NCBI RefSeq assembly: GCF_965638725.1
Contig: NC_134959.1
Span: 15,425,417 to 15,489,416, forward strand
Direction: 5' to 3'
From: Aptenodytes patagonicus
Taxonomy: Eukaryota > Chordata > Aves > Sphenisciformes > Spheniscidae
DNA: 64,000 bases
Shown: in pieces, positions 1-11,000 of the stretch
How positions within the stretch are numbered: the first letter of the stretch is position 1
Layout: each line of letters opens with the position of its first letter
Translations under genes and position numbers: made by a program
Notes under the pieces: generated by a model
Seen by the model: only the letters and a program-made list of their open reading frames with translations
Told to the model about the DNA's origin: nothing
Databases searched by the model: none

Positions 1-1240
1 CATCAGGAAGTTCGCAAAACACTTTCCATATTCCTGTGTTATGTGCCCTTTCGTATTAATGTTTTCTAAATGTCACGTTGAATAGTATATTAAATTCCAG
101 CTTCTTTCTAAGGTACCTGAGGTGGCTGCTTTAGAAGATATTTTTCTCAGCTGTAATAGCTTCTTGCATTTAAATATATTGTTAGTATTTCCATATATCC
201 TGTTACCTTGACATTTTCCAGTAGGCCAACAGATTAAGGTACTAATAAACTGCATGATTAAGCAAGTTTTTTACTGTAGCTATACTTGTGCATTTCAAAT
301 TGACAGTTTGTTGCTACTGAGGTTTCCCCTCTGTACAGGATTACCTTTGTTCGAAACGTATCAGGCAAGTCAGTGATTAACAAGGGATTGGCTGATGTAG
401 TTTGTTACATTAGGCACTTTTGATATTGCACCTCTTTTCACCAGTGGGGGAAAAAAAAAGGAAAGTTTCTAAAACCTGCTTGTTCATCTGAACTCTCCAC
501 AGGGCCTGAGTGCTCAGAGCCCTTTCACCTGGGCAGGCTTTTGCAGGACTGGGCAAAGTAATGTTACTGATCATAGTGAGCTGTGACCTTGGCTGATACC
601 TCCAGGTCTGCTGAAAATAACTGTATTGCAGTCAAATAAGCATTTGTGAGGTCCCAGGGTCTGTCTCTGCAGGTAGCCTGCCTGGCTTGGGCTGGGGAAC
701 GGGGAGCACCAGTGGGTGCTTTGCTCTTCACTGCTCCCCGGCCCTTGGGGAAGGCTCAGACTGTGGGCCCCCGCCCTGCAGAAGAGATGTTGCATCCTGC
801 ATTTCCTCCCTTCGGTGTAGGGCTGCCCGGAGCACTTTGAAGAGCACCTGCGCTAACCTGTGCTTGAAGAAACAGGGTCCTGAACCCTTTGGCCAGAAAC
901 ACAGATGCAGGAGAGCAGATTTTTGTAAAAACAAACAAAAAATGGATTTCACTTAGTAACCATCCCACTTAACAAATGATAAATTTGTTACACGCTCCCT
1001 CTCCTATGTCAGACTCTATAGCACTTTTTCTTTTTTGCAGATAAATTAAAGCCTGCGTAAATTGTAAGTGCCAGCCTGACATCTGGTGGTTGAGGCAGCC
1101 ATAGCAGCATTCAGGGGAACCGGGGCCCAGCGCGCTCCTCGGGCCGTGACCCGCAGTGGGCTTTGTCTTTTAAAAGAGAAAAAACCCAAAACAAACCCGA
1201 GAGAGAAAGATTAAAAGTAAGCTAGAAGCTACTTTACTGT
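1..1240. other. Intergenic DNA upstream of LONP2
   Basis: No gene is recognised here. The stretch at about 500-900 is richer in G and C than its surroundings and has short open frames on both strands, but none shows a domain, codon bias or splice signals. There is no TATA box at a useful distance from the LONP2 start. It may hold distal promoter elements of LONP2. Confidence 0.6.
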
Positions 1241-1259
1241 ACAAGGCTCGTGAGCGTGT

Positions 1260-2045
1260 GAGGCCCGGCAGACGAAGGTTCCCCCCCTCAAGGCGGGGGC
1301 GGAGGCGTGTCACCCTCGGCGAAGGACAGGCCGGGCAGCGCGCCCTTGGTGGCTCGGCCCGGCCCGCCCCGGGGCCCGGCAGGAGGCAGGTGCGGAGGCG
1401 GCGTGCGGCGCGGCCTGTCCCTTCCGGGCGCCCGTAGCGGGGCGGAGCCGCGCGCCGGGGCTGCCCGGTCGCGCCGGTGCGTGGGCGGCGCGGAGCGGAC
1501 GGCCATGGCGGCGGGCAGCGCCATCCAGATCCCCAGCCGCCTCCCGCTGCTGCTCACCCATGAGGGCGTCCTGCTGCCCGGCTCGACCATGCGGACGAGC
1601 GTGGACTCGCCGCGCAACATGCAGCTGGTGCGCAGCCGGCTCCTGAAGGGCACCTCGCTGAGGAGCACCATCATCGGCGTCATCCCCAACACCAGCGACC
1701 CCACCTCCGACTGCGACGACCTGCCCTCCCTGCACAGGTGCCGCCCGGCCCGGCTCTCCCTCGCGGCCTCGGACGCCGCGCCCTGGCCCGCTTGACCGAG
1801 CTGCAGCCGTGCCGCAGCGCGCCGAACCTGACCCTGCTTCCCCGGCCGGGACGGTGCTGCCCCCAGGCGAGCTCGCCATGTTGTCACCTCCACGGGGGCG
1901 TTGGGCTCGCGGGGGCGGGCCTGGCCGCGGGGGCGAGTCCTTTCTGCGCTGCCGCCGTGTGGGAAACGCTTCTCCCTTCGGAGAAACTTTTCTCGCTGCA
2001 CCGGACGAGCGTGCGGGGGGGGGGGGGCGGGGCGCATGATGATGG
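1260..2045 (+). promoter_or_regulatory. LONP2: LONP2 CpG-island promoter
   Basis: This GC- and CpG-dense stretch stands out from AT-rich flanks and surrounds the first coding exon. Before the start codon are two GC boxes reading GGGGCGG (1296-1302 and 1439-1445) and an ETS-like CTTCCGG (1421-1427). No TATA box is visible, as expected for a broadly expressed housekeeping gene. The transcription start cannot be fixed from sequence, so the 5' UTR is somewhere in about 1250-1504. The island continues about 300 bp into intron 1. Long open frames on both strands here come from GC-rich composition. Confidence 0.8.
1505..1737 (+). CDS. LONP2: LONP2 exon 1 (residues 1-78)
   Basis: It starts at ATG in the context GGCCATGG and ends at CACAG before GTGCCG; the Arg78 codon is split. 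It encodes the beginning of the Lon substrate-binding domain, with [10 protein letters not shown] and LLPGSTMR recognisable. It is much more GC-rich than all later exons because it lies in the CpG island. Confidence 0.95.
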
Positions 2046-5000
2046 GGTCTGTCTGACTGACGTCTGGAAAAAAAGTTTGAAAAAGGACACCAAGGTGTGT
2101 CAAAGAGCGCAGGCCAGGAGCAGTTGTCGTTATCAGGAGCAGGCTGCCAGGAGCAGGCTGTCGCAGTTGTTAACGATAACATTTTTCACCTAGTAAGTAG
2201 CATGGACAGTGACCTAGTTCACATAAAATGGAGAACAAATTGTATTTCTGTGGGATAAAGCATGAGTAAAACTAACATGCTGTAACTCTTACTCTCAAAA
2301 CTTTATCACATCGGTGGACTTAGTAAGATTCTGCAAGAAAATAACTTCTGTTTTAAATTTGCTTAAACAGGTACATGTGATCTAAAATGTTTGTTCAGAA
2401 TGAGGCCGACAATTTCACTGAAGAACTGTAAATTACACTCAATTTTCCAATGCGTATAGTTTAAGCAGAAATGTTAGTGTTCCTGTCCACAGCAAGATCC
2501 ATTAAATTATTTATGAAAAAATTACACGTTTCTAAATCGGGTGACTGTATTATATTATCCTGGTTAGTTTTTCAGTTAGCTCATTCATTTTCAGGTTTTA
2601 GGGTTTGGTTTTGTAATCTGTGTTACAAAGGAAATTGTGTAATTTGGTTGCCTTTCATGATAAGGAACCATGACCCAGGAGGTTGTTGCCAACCTATAGC
2701 TCGATTGCTTCTTGATAAGAGGTACACAAAATGTTGTGTACACGGTGTACACAAAATCTTGTTGAAATCTACAAGAAGGGCCGGAAGGAGGATCCGGGGA
2801 ACTACAGGCCTGTCAGCCTGACCTCGGTGCTGGGGAAGATTATGGAGCAATTCATCTTGAGGGCGCTCACAAGGCATGAGCGGGACAACCAGGGCATCAG
2901 GCCCAGCCAGCACGGGTTCATGAAAGGCAGGTCCTGCTTGACCAACCTGATCTCCTTCTATGACCAGGTGACCCGCCTAGCGGCTGAGGGAAAGGCTGTG
3001 GATGTGGTCTACCTGGACTTCAGTAAGGCCTTTGACACTGTCTCCCACAGCATTCTCCTAGAGAAGCGGACGGCTCATGGCTTAGACAGGTGTACCCTGC
3101 GCTGGGTAAAAAACTGGCTGGATGGCCGGGCCCAGAGAGTTGTGGTGAATGGAGTTCAATCCAGTTGGCGTCTGGTCACGAGCGGTGTTCCCCAGGGCTC
3201 AGTTTTGGGGCCGGTCTTGTTCAATATCTTTATCAATGATCTGGATGAGGGGATCGAGTGCACCCTCAGTCAGTCTGCAGATGACACCAAGTTGGGCGGG
3301 AGCGTTGATCTGCTCGAGGGTAGGAAGGCTCTGCAGAGGGACCTGGACAGGCTGGATCGATGGGCCGAGGCCAATTGTATGAGGTTCAACAAGGCCAAGT
3401 GCCGGGTCCTGCACTTCGGCCACAACAACCCCATGCAGCGGTACAGGCTTGGGGAAGAGTGGTTGGAAAGCTGCCTGGCGGAAAAGGACCTGGGGGTGCT
3501 GGTTGACAGCCGGCTGAACATGAGCCGGCAGTGTGCCCAGGTGGCCAAGAAGGCCAATGGCATCCTGGCCTGTATCAGAAATAGTGTGGCCAGCAGGAGT
3601 AGGGAAGTGATCGTGCCCCTGTACTCGGCACTGGTGAGGCCGCACCTCGAATACTGTGTTCAGTTTTGGGCCCCTCACTCCAAGAAGGACGTCGAGGTGC
3701 TGGAGCGTGTCCAGAGAAGGGCAACGAGGCTGGTGAGGGGTCTGGAGAACAAGTCTTATGAGGAGCAGCTGAGGGAACTGGGGCTGTTTAGCCTGGAGAA
3801 AAGGAGGCTGAGGGGAGACCTCATCGCTCTCTACAACTCCCTGAAAGGAGGTTGTAGCGAGGTGGGGGTCGGTCTCTTCTCCCAAGTAACAAGTGATAGG
3901 ACAAGAGGAAACGGCCTCAAGTTTACGCCAGGGGAGGTTTAGATTGGACGTGAGGAAAAATGTCTTTACTGAAAGAGTGGTGAAACACTGGAACAGGCTG
4001 CCCAGGGAAGTGGTTGAGTCCCCATCCCTGGAGGTATTTAAAAGACGTGTAGATGAGGCGCTTAGGGACATGGTTTAGCGGGCATGGTGGTGTTGGGCTG
4101 ACGGTTGGACTCGATGATCTTAGAGGTCTTTTCCAACCTTAATGATTCTATGATTCTCTGGAAGGTGACAAATAATACGAACATTTGATCTGTTTTTAGG
4201 ATTGGCACCGCTGCCTTGGCAGTTCAGGTGGTTGGTAGCAACTGGCCCAAGCCACACTATACGTTGCTGGTTACGGGCCTCTGCCGATTCCAGATCCTGC
4301 AGTTGCTGAAAGAGAAGCCGTATCCTGTTGCTGAAGTTGAACAGTTAGATCGACTTGAGCAGTTTACTAATCAGCATAAATCTGAGGAGGAACTTGGAGA
4401 GTTGTCAGAACAATTCTACAAGTATGCAGTGCAGGTAAATGGTTTTAATCCTATGTACGATATGTCAATGTATTTATATGTACATTTGGAGGGTTTTGTT
4501 TGTTTCCTATCTGCTCTTCTCTCTATATAGTTCTTATATTTTTCAGTGACTAGTAGAGTTTCAGTACTTCTGCTACAAAATAAATATGAAATAAGAACAG
4601 TTTAATACTTGAAATAATAGAAGAATAATAAAAATAAAAATGATAGTGGAAAGTAAAACAACAAGAGAGAGAGAAAAACAAAAAACCCGGGGGGGGGGGG
4701 GGGGGGGGGGGGAAGTGATGCAACCGCTTACCACCTGCTGACCGATGCCCAGCCAGTCCCCGAGCAGTGGCCCCCCCCAGCCAGCTTTCCCCAGTTTCTG
4801 TACTGAGCATGACGTCCCATGGTATGGAATGTCCCTTTGGCCAGTTGGGGTCAGCTGTCCTGGCTGTGCCCTCTCCCAGCTCCTTGTGCACCTCCAGCCT
4901 TCTCAGTCGGTAGAGCATGGGAAGCTGAAAAGTCCTTGACTAGTGTAAACACTACTTAGCAACAACTAAAACATCGGTGTGTTATCGACATTATTCTCCT

Positions 5001-8000
5001 ACTAAATCCAAAACGCAGCACTGTACCAGCTACTAGGAAGGAAATTAACTCTATCCCAGCCAAAACCAGGACAGTATGGTAGTGCTGTGATAAGTTGGTA
5101 TTATTTCATATGTAGCAATACTATAAATACACTCTAGTAAAAGAAACACACTTGAATATTTTTTTTCCAGAATTAATGATGCATACAATGGATTGATTTT
5201 TTGTGAGGGTTTTTTTTTTTTATTACTAAAGGGAAAAAAACCTTCTAGAGCCTTGATTATAAACAGATGTCCCCAGGTACAAGGAATTTGAGTTTAAAGG
5301 ATGTATGGAAGAAGAGTTACCGTAGTGTTAACATAACTGGGAAAGTTTTTAATCAGTATGTGTGGGGGGAATAAGAGATGTAGGCATTGAAAAAAGTGCT
5401 GCAAACAATGATGGTATTTTTTAACTTCTCGAACAAGCAGAAAGCCCAAAGTCTTGATTGCCCTATGCTGAGTTAGTGCCTCTTCTGTGAACTCTTTTTT
5501 TATTTATTTCAGTAGCTTTTTGGCAGGTACCTAGACACGTTTCATACTGAAAGATGCAATCCTTTTTAGGTCAGATACTCACTTAAATAATTTAAAAAGA
5601 AACATAGCAACCATGAATATTGTTCATTTTGTGTTCCTTACAGTTGGTTGAGATGCTGGATATGTCCGTTCCTGCAGTCGCAAAGCTGAGACGTCTTTTG
5701 GACAATCTGCCTAGAGAAGCTTTGCCAGATATACTGACTTCTATCATCCGTACGTCCAACCAAGAGAAGCTTCAGGTATTATGTTCTTAAACTTTGTTAA
5801 GGGGAGTTAGGGGTTTGCTTTTTTTTTTACAGTTAATCACTTTTAGATAATTTTGAAATTGCTTACACTTGAGACTGTACAGTGATAATGTTGCGCCAGA
5901 AGGTATTTGTGTTACAGCTGAGCGTGAAGACTTGTAAAAAGTTTTTATGCTGTTGTTTGAAGTGTTTATATATCTATATATCAGAACTCACCTAATAGGT
6001 AAATGAATCTAGTTAGCATTGGAAACTGTTCATTTTATTAAACAATAAGAAATACAACGTGGACTTCCCCTTCCCATGGTAAAGATGATAAATCTTTTTT
6101 CAAATTGTGTTGAAATCTTGCTTACTTATCACAATTGACAGATCATTATATATCTCTTAATACCAACAGCTTCAGAATCAGTTTGGTTTTTATCTTTTTA
6201 AAAACATCTTGAAGTGTGGGATTTTTTAAACACTGAGACACTGGTTAAGTTTGCATTGTATGTCAAAATAACTTTATGCAAAAGTGATGCTTACGGCTTG
6301 ATGCTTACTAGTCTGATTTCTGTATTTGCTTGCTGTGTTCAGAAGTTTTGTTGTTCCTTTTCTTTTGTCACTGCCAGTGCTGCATGTTCAACCTTGAATT
6401 GAAAGCATAAGTTAGGTGTTCTTTCAAACAACAAATAGAAATTAATGCAGTAATTTGAAGTGAAGGTGTGTGCTGTAGCTGAATGTCCTGCTGCAGGAAG
6501 GTACACTGGTCATTAAATTTACCATGCTCTTTCTTTTATTAGAAGTGATAAAGAAAAGAGCAGCCAGTGGAAGCCGTGGAAATACAGAAGAGCCAAATTC
6601 TACCCATTTCCACATATCAACATCATTAAACATGAAAATGGAATAGTGTATAAAATGTTAAAAAGGCAAACAAAAGAAACAAAAAACCTCAAACCAAAAA
6701 AAAAACCCACCATGAGGCATAAGGTGATTTTTTTCTGGGTTAACCAAGGAGATCGTGCTGTAACTTTCTTAGTGGGCTAGCTCTTTTCTGAGGCTCAGTA
6801 ATTGAAAAATAGAATGCTGATAGATGTTTGCCACAGAAAATGTGACTGAAATAGTAAGACATTTTAAAAACAGACAGGATAGAAGACTACTTCTATTTTG
6901 GAGTGCTTTGCAGTTTTTGCATTTAGACCCTTGAGGCTAGATTTTGTGTGCTACCTTTTGCTACCTTTTTTCCTAAACCATCTATTCTATGACTTTGGTC
7001 AAAAGACAGTAACAGTACCCTCCATGTTCCTCTCCCCCAAACTGATGATCCATCAGCGTGAACTTGTTGGCTACTTATAACTCCTTGCTCTTAGATTTTA
7101 GATGCTGTTAGGTTGGAAGAACGGTTCAAGATGACTATACCATTGCTTGTTAGACAGATTGAAGGCCTGAAGCTGCTTCAGAAAACAAGAAAGCCCAAAC
7201 AGGATGATGATAAAAGGGTATGGACCTTTAAATATGGGATACTTAAACATCCTAAATAATTATAAAGATGCACTTTTAAACAGGCTAATGAACATGCATA
7301 GTTTTTTAATCTGTGCAAAGTTTTAATCTATAGCCATAATCTTTCATGATCAGTCTGGAGCTGCAGAGAACACCCAGCTGGCAACCATGGCTGTTTAGAT
7401 ACCTAAAAAAGAAAATATTCTTTTAAAACTTTCTGACATTGAATAAATGCTCAGGTTCCTTTAAAGAGTCATTTGATGCCCAGTTTACTTGCATGGTATA
7501 TACACGCTGAGTTTTGGCCTGTGCAGTGAAAGGTGTACCTTTTACTAATGGCATTGCAAATGAATGTTTTGAAATACATCTGGTGTGTTGTAAAATGTGG
7601 TTTGCTAAACTAGGGCAGCTTAGACTTCTGCTGCATCTAACTATACTTATGCAGTTTAGTAAACGGGAAGTAACTGAGAAATGAAAAAAGGTTAGAGAGA
7701 AGACTTAGCCATTTTGTAAACATTAGGCTTATTCTGCTTAATATGGTGGGCTGCAATGCCCAAAAAATCACAAGTAATTCATTTTGCTCTTGTCTTCTGT
7801 TGTCTGCTAGTTAAGGGTAGATGATAAATGCACTTAGGAAATACATACAGTAAAATAAGAACTGTAACTTTTTGAAGTAGTACCAATAACACTTTGTGAA
7901 GTTATTTATTGGATTAAAATCTTCTGAATTTTTCTATGAAGGAGGCTCTCCCAGCACCTTGCATGTTTTTCTCATGGTTTCCATTCAAAGCCAAAGTACA

Positions 8001-11000
8001 TACCTTATTTAAAACCCAAAACCTGATACTATTCTCTGGCTCTGTTTTTCATTTCATAGGTTGTAGCTATTCGTCCTAATAGAAGAATCAGTCACATTCC
8101 AAGCACTACAGAAGATGAGGAGGAAGAAGATGATCATGATGATGTTGTCATGCTGGAAAAAAAGATTAGAACATCCAGTATGTCAGAACAAGCTCTTAAA
8201 GTTTGTCTTAAGGAAATAAAGAGGTAGGAGACTTTCAAATGGTGGTTTCTTCTCTTATTTTATTTTTTAAAACAAATCTTGCATTAACCTTTTCTTATTT
8301 GATGATATGTCTGTGTTGGTTGTGTTTTGGAAATGATTTCTAAAAATTTAGTAGAGTGCTGTTTTTTGCTTATGAATTTCATTGTTTCATCTTTTTGGAA
8401 CATCAGAGGTGATGACAAAGAAATATGAAGTCTTCTAGGTACGGTTTATACATTAATATAGCATTAAACTGTAAGCTCTAAGCCTCTATGTTATGAAGTG
8501 AAGATCTCAAAACAAAAAACCAACCAACCAAACAAACAAAAAACCCCAAAAAACCCAACCCACCAAACCTAACACTGTAGTTGTAATAATGAATGAACTG
8601 ACCTGGTTTTGAGTCTTTTTTCCTCTGTTTTTCTCTGGTGAAGGGATAACTGTGCTATTCATGGTGATATGGTGGTTAACAACTTCTTCAGTGAGGATGC
8701 ATATATATAGTGGTGCATGCATTGTGTATGTATAGGGAACTGACTCCTTGTTCCATTTCTCTTTGTATCCTATGAATAACCTATTATTATGCAAAGACAA
8801 TCTCCTAATTGATGGAATAGTGACTTGCTTTTTTAGTATTACGGTTGTCAGAAAGTAAGAGGTCATGCTGATGACCTCAAGTTTGCCAAATATCTGTCTT
8901 GTGGTGCAGGAGAGTCTTACTTCGCAGTTAATTCCTGATTAGCCTTATGAATTCTGTGTATGTATTTCCAGATTAAAGAAGATGCCTCAGTCAATGCCAG
9001 AATATGCTTTGACAAGAAATTACTTGGAACTGATGGTAGAATTGCCGTGGAACAAGAGTACAAAAGGTAAACCCTTTTATTATTATTGATTGTCTCTTGC
9101 ACAGACGTTTTAGGACAAGTAGCCATTGTGTAAACACTACGTGCTTAGTTCTGTCTTGCAAATATTTGTCTCATTGTCTGATCATAAAAATGTCATCAAT
9201 ACGTTACTGAAGTCTTACGGTCTGCCTGGCTTAAAGTAGTATCTGTATACTGAATAGCCTGTGTAGCTCAGTTGTACATCTAAGTGTGAATTTAAAAAGT
9301 ATTAGGAACATCTATACAGAAAAATGAAGGTGTTATTACTTACAATCTGTGGTGGCATCTATCTGAAATAATGAAGAAAAGAGCTAATTATTTTTTGTAT
9401 GTCAGACAAAAAAGCTTTTGTACATTTCTGTAGCATTAATCTTCCTGAAGAAGGTTCTGGTATGTCTTAAGTTAACCAAGTTTGGTAAGGAGCAAAAAGA
9501 TGAAAAAGCACAATTGTAGTTAATTTTCATAATTACAACTTCAGGTACAATAGGAAAAACTGAGTATCATGTCAGCTTTGTACCACAGTTTTCAAAAGTT
9601 GTGAGCAGAGAGTGATACTATTCATGTGGGAACAGTGTGCAAAAATGGAGAGTGAGGAAAGAATAGAAAATCAAATATGACTTTTTCTATTGACCAACAC
9701 AAGTAGATTAAATAGGCAAAATTACTTTCTAGAAGTTGTACTGCTGGAGAAAAGGATTTTAATTCCTAGTAGCTGCTGAAGAATGAGGCTTTTGAATGGC
9801 ATTTAAAACAATCCAATTTTAAAAAGAAATTTAACATACCACACCAGCAGAAACGTTTGTCTGTCTTTTGCCATCTTCATAAGCGTGGTGATGAATTTTG
9901 GCCGTTTTGGACTAGAGCCTTGGCTGTTTACAAATCTTCTTGTAAATATTTTCTTTAATCATTAAATTGTAAAAAGATCTGCCTACACATCTTTGCAGAT
10001 CTCTACAGTATTATTCAAAGAATCCCAGAATGAGTAAAGTATTTGTTGACACTCATGTCCTAGCAGAGTGGTTCTTTGGTGAAAGTTGCTCTTTAATCTT
10101 GCAGAATTATGCCATGTCACACGTAGTTTGAAGTTTCTAGTTTAAGCAAAGTTGCAAAGTTTGTATTCACATTCATGTGAGTGATGCTTTGGACTCCGTA
10201 GCTACAGTGCATAAAAATATACATGAATATAAAAATAGAAGATCCAATAGAACATTATGATCATTAGTGAATTTTTTGTTCAATGGTTCATTACAAAAAT
10301 TTACACGGTTGATGATGAGAATTTAATCACAGTTGTCTGTATGTGAAATATGCACACTTACTGGTATGAGGGGTCTGCATCTGGAAAGCATAGAAGTTGA
10401 AGGGTGGGTGTGTGCAGAGTTGATAGACTTCACTGCTTCCTGCCTACTCTCTTTATGTAGTAGAGCAAAGACGACATTTCTGGCTGCTTTGTGCCAGAAA
10501 TTCCTGCTCTTTGTAAAGCATTAGTTAATGTCCATGAGTGAGACCTGACCATTTATCTCAAATTGTGGCAATTGCAAAAAATGAATTTTTCCAGTCCTAG
10601 TATCCCATGGGTATTTTTTACAGTGCCAAGTCACTTTAAGTGTTGCATAGCAAGTAAAGCCTGCCCTTCAAGCCAATAGGGTCTTGCTCTGTTTCTGAGA
10701 TAGTTACAGACTCTTATTATAAGTAGATGATGAAGACATAGGGATGAATTTGTCTTTTGAGAAGACCTTACAGGATCAGACTATTTCTGTGAGAAAGCAA
10801 ATGCTGAAAAAATTGCATATCATTGAATTGCTGTTCTAGAATAGATACTAGGTTCATTTGACTAGATTTCAATCTGTGACACAGTGAAAACGTGGGGGTT
10901 TTTAAGTTTCATTATCAGTACTATGATCTGTCTAGCTTATGGCTAATTTCCTTATTAAAGGAGAATAATACCACCTTTGTTATAGGAAAACATTGTCTGA

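Larger units (their letters stand above)
1738..4199 (+). other. LONP2: LONP2 intron 1
   Basis: The first 300 bp are the tail of the CpG island, including a run of G near 2018-2026. Then comes unremarkable AT-rich DNA to about 2720, a short repeat cluster, and a large CR1 element at about 2765-4157. Only 42 bp separate the CR1 end from exon 2. The acceptor is CTGTTTTTAG. Confidence 0.85.
4435..5643 (+). other. LONP2: LONP2 intron 2
   Basis: The first half is an antisense retroviral LTR with an internal 24-G run. The remainder, about 5075-5643, is plain AT-rich DNA with a short T tract near 5210. The acceptor is GTTCCTTACAG. Confidence 0.85.
8224..8971 (+). other. LONP2: LONP2 intron 5
   Basis: Contains an AC-rich low-complexity patch at 8509-8570 built from AACC and AAAC units, and a 20-bp palindrome at 8859-8878. 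Nothing else is recognised. Confidence 0.75.

Noticed and set aside
1288-2193. Several long open frames on both strands around LONP2 exon 1 (up to 290 codons)
   Set aside because: They are rich in Pro, Arg, Gly and Ala and arise from CpG-island composition; only the frame from 1505 matches a known protein.
3199-4071. 290-codon minus-strand open frame over the intron 1 CR1
   Set aside because: It is the antisense shadow of the CR1 reverse transcriptase frame.
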